Origin: an uncultured Bdellovibrionales bacterium
GTDB taxonomy: Bacteria; Bdellovibrionota; Bdellovibrionia; Bdellovibrionales; UBA1609
Reading direction: 5' to 3'
DNA: 34,318 nucleotides
Assembly (NCBI GenBank): GCA_938002015.1
Contig: CALLAU010000030.1
Span: 1-34,318, forward strand
A program made the translations under genes and the position numbers. The notes beneath the pieces are model-generated. The model saw only the letters and a program-made list of their open reading frames with translations. It searched no databases and was not told the origin of the DNA. Below, in pieces: positions 23,999 through 30,573 of this stretch (positions are counted from its first letter, which is position 1; every line of letters begins with the position of its first letter).

Positions 23999-24333
23999 GC
24001 TTTGAAGAAATGCTAAAAAAACTCAAAACAGAATATATAACCAACCTTCCCTCTAAAGCAGAAGAGCTTCAGTTCTTAGTTGATAATAAAGACTTTGAAG
24101 AACTTGAAAATTTCTTTCATAAACTAAAAGGAAGTGGAAAGTCTTACGGTGTTTCAGAAGTGACTACATATGGTGAATACTTTGAAAACCTCTTAAAATC
24201 CAATAAAGCTCTAACAGATGCTCAAATGACTGGAGCTTTAACCCTACTTGAAAAAATTGTTGAAAGTAGACAGCAAGATTCAGAATTTGATATTTTAAGT
24301 TCAGAAGAATTTCAAACTCTTAAAGCAGCTTAA
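23995..24333 (+). CDS. Stand-alone histidine phosphotransfer (Hpt) protein
   Basis: A 112-residue all-helical protein. FFHKLKGSGKSYGV (about 40-53) is the Hpt HxxKG(S/x) signature with phosphorylated H42. It overlaps the kinase gene by four bases (ATGA), so it is translationally coupled. Hpt proteins carry phosphate between receiver domains, so together with the receiver gene this suggests a multi-step relay. The final target is not in this cluster; the large response regulator at 7541-8773 is one candidate by absence of its own kinase, but that is speculation. The protein after it is unrelated to phosphorelay. Confidence 0.85.
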   Translation: MSFEEMLKKLKTEYITNLPSKAEELQFLVDNKDFEELENFFHKLKGSGKSYGVSEVTTYGEYFENLLKSNKALTDAQMTGALTLLEKIVESRQQDSEFDILSSEEFQTLKAA

Positions 24334-24336
24334 TCT

Positions 24337-25050
24337 ATGAAGCTTAAAACTTTTGGTTATATTTTTTTATCTATCGGTACTTTAGTTTTAGCTCTGGCTT
24401 TTAAAATTGGGATAAGTACAAAAAGCTTTCTAGCTGAATCTCAAGTACTCCCTGGTAAAGTTATAAAACTAGATCAAAAGCGATCAAGAAACTCTAATGG
24501 TCACCTTAGCAGCTCATATTATCCTGTTGTAGAATACCTGGTCGATGGAGAAACAAAGCTACACTATAGCTTAACAGGATCTCGGCCTCCAAAATATTCA
24601 GTAAACGATTCTGTTGAAATTTTATATAACCCAATAAGTAAAAAAGCAAAAATCAAAAGCTTCTTCTTTCTTTGGTTTCCAACTTGTATATTAACTTTTC
24701 TTGGTTCAATTTTCACTTTAGTTGGGGCCCCAATCTTATATTTCCCCTACAAGAGAAAAAAAGACATCACTTTTTTAAGAAGAAGAGGTGCCGTGGTACC
24801 TGGCACGGTTACAAGTATTAAACTTAACCAAAGAGTTTCTGTTAACAACCAAAACCCATGGGTAGTTGAATGTAGTGGCAACTATCACTCAAGAGAAATG
24901 ACATTTAAAAGTGATTATATTTGGGGTGAGCAACCAAAGCTAAATGCTGGTGACCATATAACCATTAGAATCAATCCTAAAAAAATCTCTTCATATTATG
25001 TAGATATTCCAACAGCTGATACAGACCCTCAATCAAGGCAAAATTTCTGA
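24337..25050 (+). CDS. DUF3592-family membrane protein
   Basis: 237 residues with two membrane segments (about 6-24 and 108-132). Each is linked to a DUF3592-like beta domain: the first with LPGKVIKLDQK, YYPVVEYLVDGE and DSVEILYNPISKKAKI, the second with VVPGTVTSIKLN, PWVVECSG and GDHITIRINPKK. DUF3592 proteins often carry such V-x-G-x-V strands and a (Y/I)NP motif; the function is unknown. The gene starts three bases after the Hpt stop, so it is in the phosphorelay operon and could be a membrane component of that signal path. This is a context inference only. The C-terminal tail (TADTDPQSRQNF) is polar. Confidence 0.75.
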   Translation: MKLKTFGYIFLSIGTLVLALAFKIGISTKSFLAESQVLPGKVIKLDQKRSRNSNGHLSSSYYPVVEYLVDGETKLHYSLTGSRPPKYSVNDSVEILYNPISKKAKIKSFFFLWFPTCILTFLGSIFTLVGAPILYFPYKRKKDITFLRRRGAVVPGTVTSIKLNQRVSVNNQNPWVVECSGNYHSREMTFKSDYIWGEQPKLNAGDHITIRINPKKISSYYVDIPTADTDPQSRQNF

Positions 25051-25160
25051 CTCCTTAAAAAATTTAAAGCCCAATAAACAAGCAGTATTTGACTTAAAAA
25101 ATCTAACTTAAAACCAATTAAATACTTCTCATCTCTTACTAACCTGCTAAAGTTATTTAT

Positions 25161-26522
25161 ATGTTTTCATTTCTAAAAAGTGAACAAATTATTACTGGAG
25201 ATGAAGCTCTTCATTATGGTGGAGATTGGACCAAACAATTTCAAATCAAACCTTCAGGTGTTCTCTTTCCAAAAACCACTCAGGAAGTTTCTGATATTGT
25301 AAAAGAAGCCTACTTAAATGATATCAAGTTAGTTCCTAGTGGCGGAAGAACCGGCCTAAGTGGAGGAGCTGTTGCTTCACACCAAGAGTGGGTTGTGTCT
25401 TTTGAGAAAATGAACCAGATTCTATCATACTCAAAATCTGATTCGACAGTGTCAGTGCAAGCTGGAGTAGTTACGCAAGAGATTCAGACCTTTCTTGAAC
25501 CTGAGAATAAGTACTTTCCTGTTGAGTTTGGAGCTACGGGCTCAAGTCACATAGGCGGCAATGTTGCAACAAATGCTGGCGGTGTTCACGTTCTAAGGTA
25601 TGGGTCAACTAGAGACTGGGTTATGGGTCTTACTGTAGTCACAGGAACTGGTGAAATTTTAAACCTTAATCAAGGGCTTGTTAAAAACAACACAGGGTAT
25701 GACCTTCGACATCTTTTCATAGGATCTGAAGGAACCTTAGGCTTTATAACTGAACTAGAAATTAAAGTTTGCTCAAAACCTAAGAACAAACAAGTTATTT
25801 TACTTGGTATTGACTCTCTTGATGTCATACTAGATTGCTACTCATACGCTAGAGATAACCTGCCACTGCATGCCTTTGAAATGTTCACTGACAAAGCACT
25901 TGAAAAAGTTCTAGCAGCTCATAAGAGTCTTGCTAAGCCACTTGATTCATCACCAAAATACTATCTTCTTCTTGAAGTTGAAATAAGCAATGGCTTTAAC
26001 GAAGAAGAACTAAGCAAACACCTAGAGGTGTTCTTTGATAATAGCTGGGCATCAGATGGAACAATAAGTTCTAACTCTAGCCAATATACTGAACTTTGGA
26101 AATATAGAGAGCTTATTTCAGAATCTTTAGCACCTTTAATACCATATAAAAATGATGTCTCTGTTAAAATCTCTAAAATTCCAGAGTTCTTAAAAATCAT
26201 TTCTGAAACAGTAAATAAAAATTACCCACAATTTGAAGTTGTGATTTTTGGTCATATTGGAGATGGTAACCTTCACATCAATGCCTTAAAGCCTGAAAAT
26301 ATGAGCATTGAGGATTTTTCTGAAGAAGGGGGAAAAGTGAGTACTATTCTTTTTCAAAAAATAAAAGAGCTAGGTGGTAGTATTTCTGCTGAGCATGGAG
26401 TTGGCTTATTAAAGAAACCTTACTTAACCTACTCAAAAACAAAATATGAAATTTCACTCATGAAAGAAATAAAAAGAGTTTTTGACCCAAAAAATATCAT
26501 CAACCCCGGTAAAATCTTTTAA
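25161..26522 (+). CDS. FAD-linked D-2-hydroxyacid dehydrogenase (GlcD/D2HGDH type)
   Basis: A 453-residue flavoprotein of the VAO/PCMH superfamily. The FAD-binding part includes VPSGGRTGLSGGAV, GATGSSHIGGNVATNAGGV, RYGSTRDWVMGLTVVTG and LFIGSEGTLGFITELE. The C-terminal oxidase-linked domain has VVIFGHIGDGNLHINALKP, which includes the metal/substrate His residues, then AEHGVGLLKK and DPKNIINPGKIF. These are typical of D-2-hydroxyglutarate, D-lactate and glycolate dehydrogenases. The length and the GHIGDGN context favour a D-2-hydroxyglutarate-type dehydrogenase, but the substrate cannot be fixed by eye. It oxidises a D-2-hydroxyacid to the 2-oxoacid. It ends 18 bases before the first TIGR02147-like gene. 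Confidence 0.9.
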   Translation: MFSFLKSEQIITGDEALHYGGDWTKQFQIKPSGVLFPKTTQEVSDIVKEAYLNDIKLVPSGGRTGLSGGAVASHQEWVVSFEKMNQILSYSKSDSTVSVQAGVVTQEIQTFLEPENKYFPVEFGATGSSHIGGNVATNAGGVHVLRYGSTRDWVMGLTVVTGTGEILNLNQGLVKNNTGYDLRHLFIGSEGTLGFITELEIKVCSKPKNKQVILLGIDSLDVILDCYSYARDNLPLHAFEMFTDKALEKVLAAHKSLAKPLDSSPKYYLLLEVEISNGFNEEELSKHLEVFFDNSWASDGTISSNSSQYTELWKYRELISESLAPLIPYKNDVSVKISKIPEFLKIISETVNKNYPQFEVVIFGHIGDGNLHINALKPENMSIEDFSEEGGKVSTILFQKIKELGGSISAEHGVGLLKKPYLTYSKTKYEISLMKEIKRVFDPKNIINPGKIF

Positions 26523-26540
26523 CTAAGACAAGTAAAATAG

Positions 26541-27392
26541 ATGGACCAACTTTCACCTACCCTTAACTACAAACAGTTACTGCTTGATTCAGAAACTGTT
26601 GCAGAATTTTTAAAACTTTTTTTTGAATATAAAAAAAATCAAGATAAGAGTTTATCACTTAGAAACCTATCTAAAATCATAGACTTTAAAAGCCCCTCAT
26701 TGCTATCTGAAGTACTTAGTGACAAGAAAAAAGTTAGTAGAAATTTATTAACCTGCTTGCTTGAGTATAAAGAGTTTAGCCACTCAGAGTATAGATACAT
26801 CAACAACCTCTTTAATATTGAAAATGAAAAAAATGCAGATTTAGCAAAACATGAAAATATTATTATACGTAAATACTGGTCTACTCAAAAGGATATACCC
26901 AATAGCATAAGTTCTATTTCTTTGATTATAGCTTCCACACTGGAGTATTATAAAGGCGGGTTAAGTAAGATAGAACTCATCAATAAATGTGGTTTTTTTA
27001 TTACTTCTCACGAAATCTCTGCTTCTTTAAACGAATTATTGGATAAAGGCTTAATAGAATTAAAATCTAGTCGATATCAACTTATCCATGATGAGAGCTT
27101 AAAAATTAGCTGTAGCGGTACTGATATAATTAAAGTGCAAATGATCATTGAGCGTATCGCCAATTTTCAAAACAAAGACAACGGGTTTTCATGCATGAGT
27201 TTCTTTGTAGATAAAAATGATTTCAAAGAAATACAAAAAGTTCACCTTACATGTCTGGAAAAAATTGCACTTATATCAGTAAATTCTCTTCATAAAAATG
27301 AACTTGATAGTAATAAAAAGCTCTGCATGTTCTACTCCACACTGCTTACTTTAGAGCCTGAAGAGAATTGGCTGAATGGAAGGTCAGATTAA
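26541..27392 (+). CDS. TIGR02147/DUF4423-like regulator, copy 1
   Basis: 283 residues. An N-terminal helical domain (about 15-85: SLSLRNLSKIIDFKSPSLL, then SEVLSDKKKVSRNLL) looks like a helix-turn-helix of the TIGR02147 type. The middle (about 110-180) has IRKYWSTQKDIPNSISSISL and a winged-helix-like stretch (GGLSKIELINKCGFFIT, ISASLNELLDKGLIE). The C-terminal part (SCMSFFVDKNDFKEIQKV) matches the DUF4423 end. The family is a large paralogous group in Fibrobacter and Bdellovibrio-like bacteria and is thought to be transcriptional regulators; targets are unknown. A second, similar gene follows two bases after its stop. It is 18 bases downstream of the dehydrogenase, so probably co-transcribed with it. 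Confidence 0.75.
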   Translation: MDQLSPTLNYKQLLLDSETVAEFLKLFFEYKKNQDKSLSLRNLSKIIDFKSPSLLSEVLSDKKKVSRNLLTCLLEYKEFSHSEYRYINNLFNIENEKNADLAKHENIIIRKYWSTQKDIPNSISSISLIIASTLEYYKGGLSKIELINKCGFFITSHEISASLNELLDKGLIELKSSRYQLIHDESLKISCSGTDIIKVQMIIERIANFQNKDNGFSCMSFFVDKNDFKEIQKVHLTCLEKIALISVNSLHKNELDSNKKLCMFYSTLLTLEPEENWLNGRSD

Positions 27393-27394
27393 AA

Positions 27395-28258
27395 ATGGAA
27401 ACTTTATTTCCAACCCACAGTCACAAAAACTTACTTCAAGACTCTAGTACATTATCTGAGTTCCTAGTCCTTTATTTTAACTACATAAAAAATAACAATC
27501 CAAAATTGTCCCTAAGAGAACTTGCAAAGAAACTTGGTTATAAAAACCCTTCTTTTATATCTGATGTTCTTAACAATAAAAAAAAAGCTAATAAAAAACT
27601 GTTATCTAGCGTATTAAATCATATTGATTTTGACCATTCTGAAACTAGATACTTAAATAACTTATTTAAGATTGAAATTAAAGAAAATGTATTAAGTGCT
27701 AAAAATGAAATTACTGTAATAAGAAAATACTGGTCAGTTTGTACAAGAATCCCTGACAGTATCTCCTCTATTTCCATTATTATCTCGACCATACTTGGGC
27801 ACTACAAAGGTGGATTAACAAAGGCTGAAGTATTTGAAAAATATGGATTCTTCATAACTAAAGATGAAATTTCTAACTCCTTAGATGAGTTGGAAGAAAA
27901 AGGCTTTACAAAGAAAAATAAAGGCAGGTATCAAGTAGATGACGAACAGACTATTTACGTCAAATGCAGCGGTCTTGATTTACTGGAATCTCAAAGAATT
28001 GTTGAGCGAGTCACTCTATTTCCTAACAATCTTGGAACAAAGGCTGTTTCTTCAACCAGTTTTTTCATTGGAAAAGAAGACTATCAGAAAATAAAAAAAG
28101 AGTACTCTAAAACTCTGGATAAGATATTCCTTCTCGCTGATAAAGCCTTCAAAAACAATGGCTTCAATAGTGATCAAAAACTATGTCTATTTTACTCCGC
28201 GCTTATGACTTTAGAGCCCGATGACTCATGGTTAGATTCAAGCTCTGATAGCAAGTGA
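27395..28258 (+). CDS. TIGR02147/DUF4423-like regulator, copy 2
   Basis: 287 residues, a tandem paralogue of the gene before it. Shared blocks include the N-terminus (copy 1 MDQLSPTLNYKQLL against copy 2 METLFPTHSHKNLL), IRKYWS...IP(N/D)SISSIS, Y(Y/)KGGL(S/T)K, GFFIT...EIS.SL.EL, and the end LC(M/L)FYS.L(L/M)TLEP. The frame opens further back at a TTG, but the alignment with copy 1 and the two-base gap after its stop place the start at the ATG at 27395. The likely role is regulatory, as for copy 1; the pair may form a hetero-oligomer or reflect recent duplication. Its last 67 bases overlap the convergent gene at 28192-28524. Confidence 0.76.
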   Translation: METLFPTHSHKNLLQDSSTLSEFLVLYFNYIKNNNPKLSLRELAKKLGYKNPSFISDVLNNKKKANKKLLSSVLNHIDFDHSETRYLNNLFKIEIKENVLSAKNEITVIRKYWSVCTRIPDSISSISIIISTILGHYKGGLTKAEVFEKYGFFITKDEISNSLDELEEKGFTKKNKGRYQVDDEQTIYVKCSGLDLLESQRIVERVTLFPNNLGTKAVSSTSFFIGKEDYQKIKKEYSKTLDKIFLLADKAFKNNGFNSDQKLCLFYSALMTLEPDDSWLDSSSDSK

Positions 28259-28524
28259 TCACATATCTCTTTTTTATTAAAACCTAGCTTAAGGCAGTAT
28301 TTATAAACCTTTCTAGGAGTGATTCTGATGTCTCTTTTTATAACTTTATGTAAATAAGAGGGGTGCTCTTCAAGAAATGCAGCAAAAGCTCTTAACGAGT
28401 ATGATGGGTTTTTATCTTTTCTACTCTCTAGCTCTTCATTTAATAAATTTACGAAATCTCTCATGCTTTTATAATCGCTTAACATTGTTAAAAAAGCATG
28501 AAATGGCTTATTAAGTGTTCTCAT
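28192..28524 (-). CDS. Short TIGR02147-type N-terminal domain protein
   Basis: 110 residues, convergent with copy 2. Residues about 20-95 (DFVNLLNEELESRKDKNPSY, SLRAFAAFLEEHPSYLHKVI, RDIRITPRKVYKYCLKLGF) follow the same helical pattern as the N-terminal domain of the two neighbouring regulators and of TIGR02147 proteins generally. The rest of that family is absent, so it is either a truncated relative or a minimal DNA-binding/antagonist protein. Its 3' end overlaps copy 2 by 67 bases in the opposite strand, which would make the two transcripts complementary at their ends. An ATG at 28524 is used; a GTG four codons upstream is possible. No strong ribosome-binding site. Confidence 0.62.
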   Translation of the reverse strand: MRTLNKPFHAFLTMLSDYKSMRDFVNLLNEELESRKDKNPSYSLRAFAAFLEEHPSYLHKVIKRDIRITPRKVYKYCLKLGFNKKEICDHLLSELESNHESSGSKVISAE

Positions 28525-28556
28525 TGCGTACAACACTTAAGTCTTATGAAAAACGT

Positions 28557-28658
28557 CTAGTGCTTATGCTTATGTCCATGTTCGCCTTCACCTACAGGAT
28601 CTTCACGGCACACCTCACATATAGCTAGTAAATCGAGAAGCTTTCTATAGAACTTACA
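28557..28658 (-). pseudogene. Possible gene remnant: CxxC and His-rich C-terminal fragment
   Basis: Between an in-frame TAA (28659-28661) and TAG (28557-28559) the minus strand encodes 33 residues, CKFYRKLLDLLAICEVCRED followed by PVGEGEHGHKHKH. There is no ATG, GTG or TTG at a useful position, but the amphipathic helix, CxxC pair and His-rich tail look like the end of a real metal-binding protein. It could be a decayed gene or chance. It lies just upstream of the short TIGR02147-like gene on the same strand. Confidence 0.3.
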
Positions 28659-28752
28659 TTAGTATAGTTTTTAATATTACTAATTTTTATACTCTTTAAA
28701 AGAATGATCTTATAAAGAAAAAGTCATAGATTGTTAAGCCTTTTATTTAATT

Positions 28753-29058
28753 TTAATTGTTACAAAGCGCTGTAATTTTGACTTTATTATACCAAGAAAG
28801 AAATGAGTGACTTGTGCTATACCTTGTATTGATATTTGTAATTCTTCCACTACACTGCTCTCTTAAAGAAGCATAAGCTTGATCTACATAATCAGTCTCA
28901 AAGACAAAGTTTAATACAACGTATTGAACTCCTTCAGCCTTGATAACTCTTCCTGACTTTGAAGCCCCCTCGTACTCAGACACATGATATAAATGAACCG
29001 AATGCGTACATGCAGTAAAAGTAAAGAGGCTTAAAGTTACTAATAATATTTTCATCAT
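28753..29058 (-). CDS. Small lipoprotein, triplet member 3
   Basis: 101 residues with a lipoprotein-type signal peptide; the Cys in TFTAC is the lipidation site (the lipobox is imperfect). The mature part carries the pattern shared by the next two genes: a hydrophobic strand then VFETDYVDQAYASLREQC-SG-RITN, ending with a strand and a final Cys (VKITALCNN). The two conserved Cys could form a disulfide. Seven bases separate it from the member upstream. Function unknown. An AGG about seven bases before the doubled ATG fits the start. Confidence 0.72.
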   Translation of the reverse strand: MMKILLVTLSLFTFTACTHSVHLYHVSEYEGASKSGRVIKAEGVQYVVLNFVFETDYVDQAYASLREQCSGRITNINTRYSTSHSFLSWYNKVKITALCNN

Positions 29059-29065
29059 ATTAAAC

Positions 29066-29380
29066 CTAGCCTCTTGTGCAAAAACCAGTTGCTGACACTC
29101 TTACTTCATATAAGAAGGGTCCAAAATAAAGAACATTTTCATGCTTTGTGACAACACCTTGAATTTTTCCATTTGGGCACTGGTTAGCAAGTCTAAACGC
29201 CATGTCATTTAGATAGTCATTATTAAAGTTAAACCCCATAAAAATCATCTTCTTTGCTTCAACCATAACAGGCTTATTTCTTTGTGGAGCTTTTGGGATT
29301 GATGACGATGATACTGACGCTAAATGTGTGCACCCTTGAATCAAAACACTTGCAATTAAAACGGAAACTATTTTTTTCAT
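29066..29380 (-). CDS. Small lipoprotein, triplet member 2
   Basis: 104 residues. The lipobox LIQGC gives lipidation at C17. A short Ser/Pro-rich linker follows (ASVSSSSIPKAPQRNKP), then the shared domain: FMGFNFNNDYLNDMAFRLAN, QCPNGKIQGVVT, and a last strand ending VRVSATGFC. The DY....(A/L)...(Q/K)C(P/S)(N/S/G)G(K/R)(I/V) core is the same as in its two neighbours. Probably anchored in a membrane facing the periplasm. Its small size and tandem duplication suggest local expansion. Function unknown. Confidence 0.75.
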   Translation of the reverse strand: MKKIVSVLIASVLIQGCTHLASVSSSSIPKAPQRNKPVMVEAKKMIFMGFNFNNDYLNDMAFRLANQCPNGKIQGVVTKHENVLYFGPFLYEVRVSATGFCTRG

Positions 29381-29408
29381 ATAAACCTCTTTATCAATTC
29401 TTTAAAAA

Positions 29409-29849
29409 CTATCTTTTACAATAACCAATTATTTTAACTATCTCACCACTTACAATAGGGTAATGAGCCATTTCTCTTATAGAAGTAATACCACTGACTC
29501 TACCCGATGGACATTTATCTAAAATGGCGTAATAAATATTATCGGCATACTGATCTGTAAATGTTGGTTTTCCTGTTTTAGGGCCCATTTGAAAAAGGGC
29601 AATAATTTCTCCAACACCTTGTATTTCATTAGCACTTTGTGAATTGCCCGATGCCCTTGCTATTGCAGCACCTGTACTAGCTAACTCCTGCGTGCTAAAA
29701 CCTGTTTCATTTACGAGAACTTCAAAGCGCTGCCCTCTAAGTACTATACTAGAATCAATCTCACCAATTTGCGTGTGGTGCATAAAGGCACAGCCTGAGA
29801 ATACAACTAAACATAAACTTAATAATATTTTTTTCATACGAGTCATCAT
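29409..29849 (-). CDS. Small lipoprotein, triplet member 1
   Basis: 146 residues from the first of two adjacent ATGs, a third Met (MKKILLS) being possible. The lipobox VFSGC marks lipidation. This copy is longer than its neighbours because of an Ala/Ser/Gly-rich insertion (TGAAIARASGNSQSANE) before the shared core FTDQYADNIYYAILDKCPSG-RVSGITS and the last strand VKIIGYCKR. It is first in the triplet, with 28 bases to the next, so it probably sits at the start of a common transcript. Function unknown. Confidence 0.74.
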   Translation of the reverse strand: MMTRMKKILLSLCLVVFSGCAFMHHTQIGEIDSSIVLRGQRFEVLVNETGFSTQELASTGAAIARASGNSQSANEIQGVGEIIALFQMGPKTGKPTFTDQYADNIYYAILDKCPSGRVSGITSIREMAHYPIVSGEIVKIIGYCKR

Positions 29850-29903
29850 ATTGAGAAAAATAAAATCTTCAATTCATATTTTTAATTTTTAGACTCTACT
29901 CCT

Positions 29904-30338
29904 CTAAGCCCCAAACATACTCCTTAAAACTTCATCTACTTTGTGCGGAAAAATAAGACAATCACTAAAGTCCGCTTCCTCAGAGTATACACCAAGCATA
30001 AAACTGTAGTATTGATCTATATAACAAACCATAATTTCACCTATTTGATAGGCATATCTTCTAGGTTTTCCCTTTCTTAAATGATGATCTAAGCCTGAAA
30101 CCCTTATGACTTCAGCCTCTTCTATGTAGCGCGTTACTTGCTTTGAGACATATGAGCCATCTTCTCTTATAAATTTGAGTTTCATTTTCCGGCTAAAAGG
30201 AACTTCAACGATATGATCAAAGCCTGCTTGGCTCATTTTTTCATACATTAACTTTCTTGTTTCAAACGCAGCCTCAACATCAACAGCGCTAAAACATAAA
30301 ATAAAGAGTGTAAAAAGAATGTTACATTTTAAATGCAA
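29904..30338 (-). CDS. Secreted protein, unknown function (TTG start)
   Basis: 144 residues from a TTG, chosen because a perfect AGGAGG lies six bases upstream. A signal peptide covers about residues 1-23 (ILFTLFILCFSAVDVEA). The mature protein is rich in aromatic and basic residues (FSRKMKLKFIREDGS, LRKGKPRRYAYQIGEIMVCY, QYYSFMLGVY) with two Cys that could pair. No recognised domain. It precedes the lipoprotein triplet on the same strand by 54 bases, so it may belong to the same transcript. Confidence 0.7.
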   Translation of the reverse strand: MHLKCNILFTLFILCFSAVDVEAAFETRKLMYEKMSQAGFDHIVEVPFSRKMKLKFIREDGSYVSKQVTRYIEEAEVIRVSGLDHHLRKGKPRRYAYQIGEIMVCYIDQYYSFMLGVYSEEADFSDCLIFPHKVDEVLRSMFGA

Positions 30339-30344
30339 GAAAAA

Positions 30345-30350
30345 CCTCCT
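30345..30350 (-). promoter_or_regulatory. Perfect Shine-Dalgarno before a TTG start
   Basis: AGGAGG on the minus strand, six bases from the TTG at 30338. It is the strongest ribosome-binding site noticed in the window and fixes the start of the secreted protein gene. Confidence 0.8.
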
Positions 30351-30433
30351 AAGCCAGCCCTCATTTATTTGAAGGCACTTTCAGAAGATTAGTGTACAAA
30401 AAGTATACACAGGCTCTCTCTACTCTAAAAACT

Positions 30434-30451
30434 GTCTAAAGCTTTTTAGAC
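30434..30451. repeat. Perfect hairpin in the gap after acnA
   Basis: GTCTAAA pairs with TTTAGAC around a four-base loop. On the minus strand a short T-run (AGTTTTTAG) follows, so it could be a second terminator of acnA or an operator for the secreted protein gene. About 30 bases further along, GTGTA and TACAC flank a TATACT, a possible -10 box for that gene. Confidence 0.45.
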
Positions 30452-30502
30452 ATATATTTTTTTCTAAAATGCAGACAGGAATTGTCACCTTTAAGAGAAA
30501 AA

Positions 30503-30532
30503 CAAAAAAAAGCCCATAATTATTTATGAGCT
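30503..30532 (-). terminator. Rho-independent terminator of acnA
   Basis: On the minus strand AGCTCATAA pairs with TTATGGGCT over nine positions (one G-U) around a four-base loop, then a run of eight T. It lies about 40 bases beyond the aconitase stop. Confidence 0.82.
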
Positions 30533-30573
30533 CTTTAACTACTTTTTATATGTTTATATATTTTTCTTAAACT

